A stretch of DNA of 52,305 nucleotides. Origin: CAMBRQ01 sp945870325 (GTDB lineage Bacteria > Bacillota > Clostridia > Lachnospirales > Lachnospiraceae). Where the stretch lies: the NCBI RefSeq assembly GCF_050313795.1, contig NZ_JBNPMC010000027.1, positions 1 through 52,305 on the forward strand. The letters run 5' to 3'. A program made the translations under genes and the position numbers. Below the pieces are notes generated by a model that saw only the letters and a list, made by a program, of their open reading frames with translations, made no database searches and was not told the DNA's origin. Position 1 is the stretch's first letter, and every line of letters starts with the position of its first letter. Positions 15,510 through 26,900 of this stretch are shown one piece after another.

Positions 15510-17420
15510 TTAAAACTCGAAAATTGCAACTCCATATGGTGGCAACGGATAGTCGAAGGAGAATGGTCTTCCATCACATTCCTGCTTCACAGCCTTATAG
15601 ACAACAGGTCTCTCTGCTCCTGTTCCGCCGTATTTCGCATCATCACTATTCATGACCAGTTTATACTGTTTCTTTCTCGGTACACCCACACGGTAATCAT
15701 CTCTCGCCATAGGCGTAAAGTTACATACGAACAACAGATTCTTCTTATTATCCTTAGAATGTCTTACAAAACTAAAGATACTTCTGTCCGCGTCATCCGC
15801 ATTGATCCATTCGAATCCTTCCCAACTTCCGTCCAGTTCATACATAGCCTTATTCTTCTTATACAAATGAAGCAAATCTCTCACCCAATTCTGAATCTGC
15901 TGATGTGCATCCTCAGCCAGCAGATACCAGTCTAATTCTCTTTCTTCACTCCATTCCCGAAGTTGTGCGAATTCCTGCCCCATAAAAAGCAATTTCTTAC
16001 CTGCGTGTCCCATCATGAACGCATAACCAACCTTCAGGTTCGCGAACTTATCGAATCCAAGCCCCGGCATCTTATTCAGCATAGAACACTTCAGATGTAC
16101 CACCTCGTCATGAGATAATACCAGAACATAATTCTCACTATGAGCATAACTCATAGCAAATGTCATCTGGTTGTGGTGATCCTTCCTGAACAATGGATCT
16201 AACTTCATATATTCCGTAAAGTCATGCATCCATCCCATATTCCACTTCAGGCTAAATCCAAGACCATCATCCTCTACACTTCCGGTAACCTTCGGCCATG
16301 CTGTAGACTCTTCCGCGATCATAACCGCCCCCGGGTTCCTTCCAAGTACAACCGAATTCAGATGTTTGAAGAAATCGATTGCTTCCAAGTTCTTATTGCC
16401 GCCATATTTATTAGCAATCCACTGTCCGTCCTGTTTGCCATAATCAAGATACAGCATAGATGCCACCGCGTCTACTCTTAATCCATCCACATGGAACTGC
16501 TCAACCCAGAACAGCGCATTGGAGATTAGGAAGTTACGCACCTCATTCTTGCCATAATCGAAGATCTTGGTTCCCCAGTCCGGATGCTCGCCCATCTTCG
16601 GGTCCGCATACTCATATGTAGGCGTCCCGTCAAAATTAGCCAGCCCATGAATATCTCTTGGGAAATGCGCCGGTACCCAATCCAGGATAACACCAATCTT
16701 ATTCCTATGCAGATAATTAATCATCCACGCGAAATCCTCCGGCGTACCATATCTGGAAGTCGGCGCAAAATGTCCGATTACCTGATATCCCCAGGAACCG
16801 TCAAATGGATGTTCTGCAATCCCCATAAGTTCCACATGCGTGTATCCCATATCTTTTACATATTTTACGATTTCCTTAGCAAATTCCCGATAATTATAGA
16901 ATCCTGTATCTTCCGTACCCGGATGGCGTTTCCATGAGCCTATATGCGCCTCATAGATAGACATCGGCTGATTCAGATGATTCCATTCCTTACGTTTCTC
17001 CATCCATACGGAATCCGTCCACTTAATCTTAGAAAGATCTGCTACTTTTGATGCAGTTCCCGGTCTTAATTCTGCATAATTTCCATACGGATCAGCTTTA
17101 AAGACGTACTCGCCATTGAAAGTCTCAACACAATACTTATACAGCGCATATTCCTCAACTCCAGGAATGAAACATGTGTATATGCCAAGCGGTTCATTCC
17201 TCTCCATAGGGTTTGCTTCCATGTTCCATTCATTGAAGTCTCCCACTACAGATACCGAACGCGCATGTGGTGCCCACACGGCAAAATATACGCCTTCTTT
17301 CTTTCCTCTTTTTACCTTGTGGGCGCCCAGTTTTTTATAGATCTCATAATGGTTGCCCTGACCAAAAAGATATTGGTCTAATTCACCGATCTCATATGGT
17401 TTTAACTTTTTTTCTGCCAT
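15510..17420 (-). CDS. glgB: 1,4-alpha-glucan branching enzyme (GH13)
   Basis: 636 residues. The start M-A-E-K-K-L-K-P-Y-E at 17420 is chosen because GAGGG lies 8-9 bases upstream. It has an N-terminal CBM48 (V-Y-F-A-V-W-A-P-H-A-R-S-V-S-V-V-G-D-F-N), then the GH13 barrel with the catalytic Asp in G-L-R-V-D-A-V-A-S-M, the acid/base Glu in M-I-A-E-E-S-T-A-W-P, and the transition-state Asp in V-L-S-H-D-E-V. It forms alpha-1,6 branches in glycogen. No other glycogen gene (glgC, glgA, glgP) is adjacent, so it is a solitary copy. The 126-bp upstream gap contains the terminator of the next gene. Confidence 0.97.
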   Translation of the reverse strand: MAEKKLKPYEIGELDQYLFGQGNHYEIYKKLGAHKVKRGKKEGVYFAVWAPHARSVSVVGDFNEWNMEANPMERNEPLGIYTCFIPGVEEYALYKYCVETFNGEYVFKADPYGNYAELRPGTASKVADLSKIKWTDSVWMEKRKEWNHLNQPMSIYEAHIGSWKRHPGTEDTGFYNYREFAKEIVKYVKDMGYTHVELMGIAEHPFDGSWGYQVIGHFAPTSRYGTPEDFAWMINYLHRNKIGVILDWVPAHFPRDIHGLANFDGTPTYEYADPKMGEHPDWGTKIFDYGKNEVRNFLISNALFWVEQFHVDGLRVDAVASMLYLDYGKQDGQWIANKYGGNKNLEAIDFFKHLNSVVLGRNPGAVMIAEESTAWPKVTGSVEDDGLGFSLKWNMGWMHDFTEYMKLDPLFRKDHHNQMTFAMSYAHSENYVLVLSHDEVVHLKCSMLNKMPGLGFDKFANLKVGYAFMMGHAGKKLLFMGQEFAQLREWSEERELDWYLLAEDAHQQIQNWVRDLLHLYKKNKAMYELDGSWEGFEWINADDADRSIFSFVRHSKDNKKNLLFVCNFTPMARDDYRVGVPRKKQYKLVMNSDDAKYGGTGAERPVVYKAVKQECDGRPFSFDYPLPPYGVAIFEF

Positions 17421-17479
17421 ATAATCATCCCTCACATTCTGTTGCGATATATACCATTATTATACTTTAGTCCTCCCCA

Positions 17480-17530
17480 AAAAGAAAGGGTTTTGGACAA
17501 TCTTACCTGCCAAAACCCTGCTTTTATTTT
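17480..17530. terminator. Intrinsic terminator downstream of the TPR-AAA gene
   Basis: AGGGTTTTGG (17487-17496) pairs with CCAAAACCCT (17510-17519). On the minus strand TTCTTTTTG follows, ending transcription from the gene whose stop is at 17567. A T-rich tract also follows on the plus side. Confidence 0.75.
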
Positions 17531-17566
17531 TCATAAATAGAAAGCCTTTATCTTAATGTATTCTTA

Positions 17567-20500
17567 CTAAATCTTAAAATCTTCTTCCTTCAGAATAATT
17601 CTGTCGGACTCATCCGTACTTCTTCCAAAGACTCTTCTCGCCAGATGTTTTACATTCGCCTTCTGGGAATGTTCGATTGCTTCATCCATAATCTCTTTTA
17701 CTTCTGCAACCGATACCGCATGATCCTCTCTCTGCATCACATCGATCCGGCTGTACAGAGCAAGGATTCCCATCTCATCCAATTTGTATCCATTCTCTTT
17801 TGCATATGTCTGACCGAAGGTTACCAATTCATCATTAATGAATACCGGAAGTTCCAGTCTGGACGTAAACTTCTTCTTGAAATCCGGATTCGCGCTCAGG
17901 ATTCTCTCCAGAGGCTTTCTCTGATCTTCCAGTACGAAGAGCAGTTCGCCCGTCTTCTTCTCCATCAGGTAATTCAGTTCCTTAATGGTTCTTGAATTCA
18001 ACTTACCAGCCTTCTCAATGATGATTGCTCCACCGCGAAGTTTCTGGATAATATTCGTCAGTTCCTTCTTATTCAGAGACTCACCAGTTACAATCGCAAC
18101 CTTTCCTTGCTTTAAGTTCCTCTGCTTCTGGATTGCTTTCACGATATCAACCGCAAGCACCGTCTTTCCGGAACCTTTACGTCCGATAACCAGAAGGTTA
18201 CCTCTCTTAGATGTGCCTTCTCTCTGAACTCTTCTGTCGTTATCAAGCACTTCTACAATCTGCTCACTCATTCCTCTTACCGGAACGAAATATGAGAATA
18301 GTTTCTTCTGTTCTTCTGTAAGTCCCGCCTTTAATCCAATCTCGCTGGTAGCACTCAGGTCATAACGACCGGTTACGACAAACCCTGTATCGAACGGAAC
18401 CCCAGTACCTTTGGACTTCTTAATTCTCTCCTGGATCTCTTCTTCAGAAGGTTCTTCTATCTCCAGTTCCTCTTCTTCAGCAGCCTCTTCAAATTCCTCC
18501 TCTTCGAAGTCATCCTCATCATAAGCCTCTTCCTCAAAATCTTCTTCTTCATAATCTTCTTCGGAATCAGTTTCTTCTTCGTATTCTTCCTCATAATCGG
18601 CTTCTTCAAAGTCTTCTTCATCAAAATCAGCTTCTTCATAATCCTCATCGTCATAACCTTCCTCTGCAAAGTCTTCCTCAAAATCTTCTGCAAAGTCTTC
18701 CTCAGGCTCTTCTTCCCCGAAATCTTCCTCTTCGAAATCGGCTTCTTCAAAGTCCTCTTCTTCAAAATCTTCCTCTTCGAAATCGGCTTCAAAATCACCG
18801 ATAAAATCACCAATATCAAAGTCTTCTTCTTCGAAGTCTTCCTCTGCAAAATCATCCTCTTCTTCGTCCTGATCTTGATAATCGTCTCCTACAATATTAT
18901 TAATAAGGTCTCTGTCAATTGTCAGATCCGCTGTACGTACCAGTGCATCATACAGATCATCGGATTCTGAAGAATCATTTCCCAGTTCCTCCATCAGCCT
19001 TACAATATCATCCGGAATTCTCTGGGTCTTTCCGTCCGCTAATGCGGCTTCTTCTTCCGCCTTACGAGCCGCCTCTGCGGCTTTTCTTGCCGCTTCTTCT
19101 TCTGCTGCCTTCTCGGCTGCAATTCTTGCCGCCTCTTCTTCCGCTGCGACTCTTGCCGCTTCTTCTTCCGCTGCTTTTCTTGCCGCCTCTTCTTCTGCGG
19201 CTTTTCTTGCCGCCTCTTCTTCTGCCGCTTTCCGTGCTGCTTCTTCTTCCGCTGCTTTCCTTGCCGCCTCTTCTTCCGCCGCCTTCTCAGCTGCAATTCT
19301 TGCCGCTTCTTCCTCCGCCGCCTTCTCGGCTGCGATTCTTGCTGCTTCTTCCTCCGCTGCGATTCTTGCTGCTTCTTCCTCGGCTGCTTTCCTTGCCGCT
19401 TCTTCTTCCGCTGCTTTTCTTGCCGCCTCTTCCGCTGCGGCTTTCTCCGCTGCAATCCTTGCCGCTTCTTCTTCCGCTTTAAGCCTTGCCGCTTCCTGTG
19501 CCGCCTTCCATGCTGCTTCCTCTGCCGCCTTACGCTCTGCTTCTTCCGCCGCTTTCTTTGCCGCAATGCGAGCCGCTTCTTCTTCCGCCTTGCGTGCTTC
19601 CTCTGCCTCTGCTGCCTTACGCTCAAGTTCCAGACGCTCTTCTTCTCTGCGACGTTCTGCTTCCTCACGCTCTTTGCGGATTCTTTCCTGGTCTTCCTTC
19701 TTCTGCTTCTCTATCGCTTCCGCATTTACCTTCTGCTTTGCTTCCCACTGCTGAAGGATCTCCTCGATGCGCATCTGACCAGTTACCCGAAGCGCTTCAT
19801 CCTTCTCCTTCATTGCCTTCTCTTCTATATTAATACCGCTTGCAATTGCCACACCATTAGCAAGAGCCTCCTGAAGCGTCGCACCCTTTACAATTCTTGT
19901 AATAGAAGAATGTCTCTTCGGCTCATCCGTTTCCTCAGGCACAACAGTATCTTCCTCATCCGCTTCCTCTTCAAAAGAAGTCTCCATAGCACTTTCTTCA
20001 GATTCCTCTGCCTCGGTCTCCTGTGCATCCTGCTCCAGATTCTCTGTAATGTCATCAGTATTTTCTGCCTGAACAGCCTCATCTTCTGCCGCCTCAGCCT
20101 CTTTAATGACTGCAGCCATAGGAGTAGATGCCACATCTCCTTCTGTTTTCTCAGGCTTAATAGTACGCGCTTTCTTCGGCGCTCCTGGACGTGCATCATA
20201 TTTTTCCTGCTGAAGCGGAGTCAATGGCTTATACTTCATCTTAAGTTCCATCGCCTGATATACATACTTGCCTTCACTAAACCACAGAATCAGATCATCA
20301 CACTCTTCCAGACATTCTGCCGTCATTCCAGCCTCATGATACAACTTCGCCAGTTCATATGCCCACTTCTCGATATATTCTGCCTTTTTAAAATCTTCCA
20401 GCGCATCAATCTGCTCAGTCAGCGGCGCACCCTGTGCTTTCAGAATTCTGTACTTCAGAATATACTGATTCGGATCCTTCGGAGCCAGTTTCACAAACTC

Positions 20501-20794
20501 CTCATAACAATCCGAAGCCTCCTCAATATCATTAATCTTTAATGCCAGTGTTCCCAGACGATATACAATCTTTCTGCTGCCCGGCGCCCGGTCAAATGCT
20601 ACGAACAGGATATCGCGGCTCTTCTGAAACTCCCCATTATATTCATAGATCTCGCTTACCATATTCAGCATAGATACATTCTTCACTCTGCGCCAGTCAA
20701 TCGTATCTGCAATCTCCATTGCTTTCTTGTATTGCTTTTTTTCCATATGTTCGAGCATCTGCTCCGTTTTTACCCGATATTCATATTTATCCAA
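17567..20794 (-). CDS. TPR / Ala-Glu helix / acidic-repeat protein with a degenerate CbxX-like AAA domain
   Basis: 1075 residues. TTG 20794 is preferred because GAGGTG lies 6 bases before it; GTG 20803 is the alternative. Residues 1-210 are TPR-like helices (Y-R-L-G-T-L-A-L, A-S-D-C-Y-E-E-F-V-K-L-A-P). Residues ~350-587 are a long Ala/Glu/Arg/Lys repeat built on a 9-residue A-A-R-K-A-A-E-E-E unit, expected to form a single charged helix. Residues ~640-785 are extremely acidic (E-E-D-F-E-E-x repeats). The last ~260 residues form an AAA+ module like CbbX/CfxQ, with Walker A G-R-K-G-S-G-K-T (871-878), followed by the S-A-N-P-D-F-K-K-K-F-T-S-R sensor/arginine region. The Walker B position reads A-I-I-I-E-K-A-G instead of the usual hhhhDEA, so the catalytic acid is a lysine. 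There is no signal peptide or TM segment. Function is unknown; a cytosolic scaffold or nucleotide-sensing role is inference. Confidence 0.85.
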   Translation of the reverse strand: MDKYEYRVKTEQMLEHMEKKQYKKAMEIADTIDWRRVKNVSMLNMVSEIYEYNGEFQKSRDILFVAFDRAPGSRKIVYRLGTLALKINDIEEASDCYEEFVKLAPKDPNQYILKYRILKAQGAPLTEQIDALEDFKKAEYIEKWAYELAKLYHEAGMTAECLEECDDLILWFSEGKYVYQAMELKMKYKPLTPLQQEKYDARPGAPKKARTIKPEKTEGDVASTPMAAVIKEAEAAEDEAVQAENTDDITENLEQDAQETEAEESEESAMETSFEEEADEEDTVVPEETDEPKRHSSITRIVKGATLQEALANGVAIASGINIEEKAMKEKDEALRVTGQMRIEEILQQWEAKQKVNAEAIEKQKKEDQERIRKEREEAERRREEERLELERKAAEAEEARKAEEEAARIAAKKAAEEAERKAAEEAAWKAAQEAARLKAEEEAARIAAEKAAAEEAARKAAEEEAARKAAEEEAARIAAEEEAARIAAEKAAEEEAARIAAEKAAEEEAARKAAEEEAARKAAEEEAARKAAEEEAARKAAEEEAARVAAEEEAARIAAEKAAEEEAARKAAEAARKAEEEAALADGKTQRIPDDIVRLMEELGNDSSESDDLYDALVRTADLTIDRDLINNIVGDDYQDQDEEEDDFAEEDFEEEDFDIGDFIGDFEADFEEEDFEEEDFEEADFEEEDFGEEEPEEDFAEDFEEDFAEEGYDDEDYEEADFDEEDFEEADYEEEYEEETDSEEDYEEEDFEEEAYDEDDFEEEEFEEAAEEEELEIEEPSEEEIQERIKKSKGTGVPFDTGFVVTGRYDLSATSEIGLKAGLTEEQKKLFSYFVPVRGMSEQIVEVLDNDRRVQREGTSKRGNLLVIGRKGSGKTVLAVDIVKAIQKQRNLKQGKVAIVTGESLNKKELTNIIQKLRGGAIIIEKAGKLNSRTIKELNYLMEKKTGELLFVLEDQRKPLERILSANPDFKKKFTSRLELPVFINDELVTFGQTYAKENGYKLDEMGILALYSRIDVMQREDHAVSVAEVKEIMDEAIEHSQKANVKHLARRVFGRSTDESDRIILKEEDFKI
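18406..19741. repeat. In-frame low-complexity repeats encoding the helix and acidic regions
   Basis: About 19036-19741 is a diverged array of a 27-bp unit (Ala-Ala-Arg-Lys-Ala-Ala-Glu-Glu-Glu). About 18406-18883 is an array of GAA/GAT-rich units coding Glu-Glu-Asp-Phe. Such tracts commonly vary in length between strains and are prone to assembly error; the long antisense ORFs over them are artefacts. Confidence 0.85.
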
Positions 20795-20904
20795 ACTTCT
20801 CACCTCAAATATTTATTCAGATTTTAACACCCTATCTTACATTTTTACTTATATAAGTTTATCATATGGCATGTGTAATGTCAAAATATACGAATAAAAT
20901 TGTT

Positions 20905-20936
20905 AAAAAGAAACTGCCGCAAAACTGCGGCAGTTT
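20905..20936 (-). terminator. Intrinsic terminator of the GH101 gene
   Basis: AAACTGCCGC (20911-20920) and GCGGCAGTTT (20927-20936) form a perfect 10-bp stem with a 6-base loop. On the minus strand CTTTTTAA follows. It lies 20 bp after the GH101 stop. Confidence 0.92.
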
Positions 20937-20955
20937 CCTCATTCTTTACCAGCAA

Positions 20956-23900
20956 TTATCTCTGACGGCGTCTTCTTACACAAACAAATGCTATACATCC
21001 TAATGCCAAAATCAGAACCAGTCCCCATACTACTATAGGTGCTGTATCCCCGGTCTTTGTCACTTTCTTACCTTTATCTGTATCCGTCTTATTGCTGTCT
21101 GTCTTATTATCATCAGTACTTGGCTTCACAGTTGTCTTTTCCAACTTATCAATAGCCGTTTCCAATTCTTCTGTTGCTGCTTTCACATCATCTTCTGTTG
21201 CGTTTTCATTCGCAAGAACCATCTGTGCCTTAGCCATTGCAGTTCTCAATACACCTACACTCTGAGCAGTGTATTTGGTCAGGTCTAATCCTTCTGCCTT
21301 CTTAAGCAGTTCGGCCAGTTTATCCTTATTCGGGATTTCTCTCAGGCCAAAGATTGCATTCTGCAGTGCTGCATATGCCGCATCAACTTCTTCCTGTGTT
21401 GCATTTTCATTAGCAAGAACTTCTCTTGCACCTTCTAATGCTGCTGTAAATGCTTCTGCTGTTACAGGCGTATACTGATCAATCTTTTCCTCATACTTCG
21501 CTGCTGATGCTACAAGTTTTTCTAACTTAGACTTATCAACCGGAATTCTCTCAAGTGCATCTACTGCTTCCTGTAATGCTGCCTTCGCCGCATCGATTTC
21601 GTCCTGAAGTGCATTTTCATTAGCGAGAACCTCTTTAGCCGCATCCAACGCATCACGAACAGCTTTTACTGTTGCCTCTGTATAAATACCATCCAGATCC
21701 ATTCCTTCCACAACATCAACAAGAACCTGAAGTTCTTCACTGTTTCCAGTGTAACCTAACATCTGGACCGCCGCCAGCAATGCTTCGTATGCTGCATCTG
21801 CTTCTTCCTGTGTTGCAAATTCATTTTCATTTACTGCCTCTGCTTCTGCAAGTCTTGCCTCGAATAAAGTCTTCACAGCCGGAACCACATACTGGTAATT
21901 TGCATCTTCCTTCTGTTCATTCGCATACACGATAAGTGCCTGCAGATCAGATTTATCAGCATAGTTGCCCATAAATGCTTTTTCCACTACTACATAGTCT
22001 TCGCCAGTCTCTACGGTTACAGGGATTTCCTGTACGTATTCTCCACTTGTTACTCTTACCTGATATTCGCCGACTACAACATTCTTAAACTTGTAGTTTC
22101 CTAAAGCATCTGTCGTTGTCGTCTTAATTACTTCACCATTGTTATCCAGTAATTCAACTTTCGCACCTTCGATTGCCACGCCATCAAAGTCTACTACGCG
22201 TCCTGCAACATTCTGCAAATCGCCTGTCGGCAGGTCATAAGATGTTACTTTTACATTGTCTACATAGACTGTATGGTTAGCTCTCGTATTAAGACCAAAG
22301 TAACCAGCATTCGTCGGCATGCCTGACATTGTATTCTGAAGCACCTGATTACCATTTACCCAGAGAGTAATCGTCTTATCCACGATTTCTGCTTTCAGAT
22401 GCATGGTCTTATTCGCTTCAAATGTATCGCCAGTAGACATACTTGACCAGGAATTACTTGTTTTAGTTCCCCAGTACTCTGTAAAGTACAGATTTGCCTG
22501 ATCTCCTACACCTACATAAACACGGTTGTTCATATCCTGTGCTCTAAAGAGAATACCAATACGTGTACCTGCTTTTGCAGATGTAATATCCATCTCTACA
22601 ACACCATTCTTGAATACCGGTGCCTGAGTCTCATATACGTTTGCATGTCCACCGCCAGGGAACTCAATCTGTGCCTGACCGTTAGCCATCGTAATCTTTG
22701 TACTAGATGTATTACCAGCAAGGTTGTCCCACGTCTTCTCACCATCATCGTAATTATTCTCGTAGTCTGCCTCATCTCTTGTCAGAGGTGGAAGCATAGC
22801 ATTTACAACTGCCGCCTCACCCTTTGTGATTACTACATCTTTATTTACAGCGTCGTATCCTTCTTTCTCGAATCTAACTGTGTAAGCCTTTGTAACCACC
22901 GCTTCAAATGCATAATGTCCGTTAGCATCTGTTGTTGCTGTCTGGTCACCAATTGTTACAACTGCGCCTTCTACAGGATCGCCAACTGCGGTTACTGTAC
23001 CTTCTACCGCTGTTGTCTCTGTTGTCATTGTGAAGTTCAGTGCTACTTCAAGTTCTTCTGCAGAAACTGTAATCTCCTGTGAATTGGTTGCGAAGATATT
23101 GCTCTCTGCTACGATAGTTCTGTCTCCGAATACTACGCCCGGAAGAATATAATTACCATTTCCATCTGTTGTTGTTGTCACATCATTATCTGCTGTGATC
23201 GTGATATCTGCAAGACCGTTACCTGCCTCATCAACAACTTGTCCGGATAATGTAACTGCAATTACCTCCAGTCCGTCAACCGCTTTTGTCAGATCTTCTT
23301 TTGCTTTATCTACAATTGCCTGCTCTGCTCCAAAATCATCAAGCGCTGCATTTGCTGCTTCTAATGCTGCTGCAAATACTTCCCATGATTCTGTAGAGTA
23401 GTTTACTTCATATCTTCCACTGTTCGCACTTACAAGTTCTTCCAACTCGGCTTTCTGTGCTTTTGACTTCTCAATTACAAGATTATCTAAGACGAAATCT
23501 TTGTAACCGCCAAAGTTTGCTTCATTTCCGGCTGCTCCCTGTGTATCAGCTGCCGTTCCTGTAGAGTAGATACCAATCCATGACTGGTTGCCCTCTTCTC
23601 CGGTCAACCTGAACTTAAAGGTCTGCGGTTTCGCATTTTCAAGATCTGTTGCAGTTAATTCATACACATCAAAGTTGCTGCCATTAGATTCTCCGTTACC
23701 AACAACGAATGCATATGTATTCTCTGATCCCATCTCATAGTCGAAGCTGATGTTATATGTCACACCTTCTTCAAATCTGAAGTTCTGAGGAATCGTCTGA
23801 TATACAAGTCTTCCATAGCCGGACAGACCATTCGTCTTAACAGACCAGTTGCCCTCAATAACATCGTCTAACTTCTTAACTCCGTACCATCCTGCCTGTG

Positions 23901-26900
23901 TATACGGCTCATTTTTCTCAGAAAGGTGAGTTCTATTATCCTGTACACCTTCAATATTACCAATTACAAACGGGAACAATCCCTGAGGAACTGCCTCGAA
24001 TGTCTGCTCCAGTTTATTCTCCGCTACAAACGGATTAAAGTTTCCATCCGTCTCAGTCTCACCAAATACATTGTTTACAACTCTGACATCGTCAAAATAT
24101 GTCTTGCCGGCACCAGCTTCACGTCTTAATGTAAGTGTTACTTCTTTACCCTTCTCAGGAGCCGTGAAGAATACATACATATTCTGGAAATAACTTCCAC
24201 CATCTGAGATTGTTGCATTGTTAGTATTATGTGCATAAGACTGCAAATAGTTCTTAGCAATCGATTTCTCTGTATAGTTAGAAATTACTTTTCCATCTAC
24301 TGTTACTTCAATATATGCCTTTGCATCAGATCTGTTATCTACACCAACATATGCTGCATAGCCTTTGCCTGGTTCCAGATCAGTAAGTGTCTGTGTTAAA
24401 GAAACTTCTCCACCTTCATCACCAAGGCTTAACATCATGTTGTTTGCCGCACTCTTAATAATCTCCGCGCTTTCGCCTTCGATTGTCCAGTAATCCAATG
24501 TATTACTGTTGAATCCTGTATCTACAAGATGCGCGCCTGCACTCCATGTCAAGTCTGTAGCCTTGATTCCTTCGCCGACTCCATTTTTATGAATTACATA
24601 CGGAACTGATGCTTCTGCAGTAATTGTAATCTGATTTCCTGACATTGTTGCAATATCATTGCATGCAATCTTGCCTGTCTCTGTCAGTTTGTAAATCTCT
24701 GCTCCTGCCCATCCGTCCGGAAGTGTCCATGTGGATGTTCCGCCAGCCTGATTCCAGTGGTATAACTTCTGATCATCAGATGATAATTCATTTCCGTTAG
24801 CATCCCAGAACCAAGGAATGAGATATTTCTCTCCATCCAGAATGACTCTGTCATTAAAGGTCATTGTTCTGTTTCTGTACTCAGCAGATGTACCATCATT
24901 AGATCCTCTTGATACTACGATTGTATTCGCTTTTGCATCATCCTGTAATGTAATTTTCATTTCCGGTGTCCATGTCGCTCCACCTACAGTTGTCGGCTCA
25001 CCATTTTCCCATTTCATTACTTTGTAATGCTGCAAGAATTTTGTTGAAAGGTTATCGTCAAACAGATTCTGAATATATCCCAGATAATCATTACGTCCCT
25101 GCCAGCCTTCAAAGTCTTTCATATCATATCCGCCAAGCAACGGTTCAACTGCTGCTCCGCCATAGCTCGGATAGTCACCTACCCATGAATCTTTCTGGTG
25201 GTTACGGATGAAACGTGTGATATAACTGTTGATACCTTTTAATGTCGCCCCACCATATGTCAGGTCGGCTGCCCAATGCTGAAACGTAGAATCATACTCA
25301 TTCGCATAACCCCACTCGCTACCAAGTCTCCAGCCACATGTCTGTGTGATCTCTTTTGCAAGCTGACGGCTTGCCCATGTTCCATTATCCCCAGACTGTC
25401 CGTTGCCCCATACATCGACATAAATAAAGTCAAGATCGTTGTTTTCTCCGCCTAATTCTTCCCAGAGATCGATGAAACGCTGCTCACGTCCATTTCTAAG
25501 GTCATAGTCAGCATCGATATTAACACCCTGATCCAGCCAGTTCCAGCCGTATGCCAGGCTTCCGTCCGCATTCTTTCTCAGACGATCTTCTGTAAAGTAG
25601 ATAGATTCCGGATATGTCTCGGAAGCATTTACATGGATACCGAACGTTGCACCAATCTCTTTACCCTGTGCAAGGAGCTTCTTCATCTCTTCAACGCCAC
25701 CAATACGTTTACCGATATCTGCATAATTCAGATGACCCGAGTCATGTCCTTCACTTCCGTAACCCTTTAACAGAATGCTCTGTCCAAGTCCGTCTGTATT
25801 CAAATATACTTTCTGTGCATTATCGTATGTCATTAAGAACGGATTCTGTGCATGGCTGTTAAAGTTCATTGCGATACGCAATGCCACACGATCAGGAACA
25901 AGTTCTGATCCTACCGGATTATTCATGATCGTACGATATCCAATCGCGCCGTCCTGCCAGTCAATCACTTCATCCTCGTTTTCATCACCAGTAATAACAA
26001 CCTTTGTTGATGGCATCTCATAATCTTTATTCTCGATTCTGTGAGCTGCGCTCTTCTGATATGTCCAGTATGTACTGCTAAGACCAGTCTCTTTTACACC
26101 ATCAACTGTGCTTGTAACCGCTGTTACTCTCTGCCAGTCAGCATTAACATTATTTTCTGAGTTACTCCATAATCCCGCACTCAGTTCTTCTGTAGAAACG
26201 AACGCATACATATATCCGCGTTTTCCATCTGCCTGTGCACTTACTGCTGAATACGTATCACCATTCACGCTTACGTTGGTAGACATGTTTGCTCCGGCAA
26301 ATGCAGCGCCCGGCTGACTTGCTTTTGCAGTAACCAGATTATGATTCGGGATCTCAACCGTCAGAAATGTTCCCGCTTCCGCATCAATCTTGGTAATATC
26401 AAAACTTAATGTATTATCTACTACCTCCAATGTCGCTGTTACAGTTGCACTGATATCCTGCTCATCAATCGTCATTACATACGTAGCTTTGCTGTCGGAA
26501 TCCTTGGTATATTTTACATCCGGTGTCACAAGCTTACCGTTAACCTTGAGCTGTGTCAATTCCGCAGTCTGTCCATAGAATTTTGCGCCGTCTACACTTC
26601 CGCCCTTCATCGTATAGCCAACTACCTGCGGGAAAGTATTAGAAATCGCAGCTTCCATCTGATCAGAGAAAATTGCGTCATCTCCCTCAAATTCAATCGC
26701 AGAACCTTTGGTCATTACGATATCGTCTACTTCTATATCAGATTCTTCGATTGTGATATCTGCCGTTCCTGCCTGGTAACCTCTCTTGGTAACTGAAACT
26801 GTATAGTTTCCGTTTGGAACTTCTTCGAATGTATAAGCGCCTTCTGCATCCGTTTCAACTTCTGCTCCGTTAAGAACTACAGTTGCACCTTCAACAGGGG

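Noticed and set aside
19039..19668. Long ORFs in other frames over the Ala/Glu repeat (for example Arg/Lys/Gln-rich on minus, Leu/Pro-rich on plus)
   Set aside because: They are products of the low-complexity repeat in shifted frames, have no ribosome binding sites and lie inside the 1075-residue gene.
17567..20794. Reading the Ala/Glu repeat protein as TolA or a pilus/adhesin protein
   Set aside because: No signal peptide or membrane segment is present, and the C-terminus is a P-loop AAA domain.
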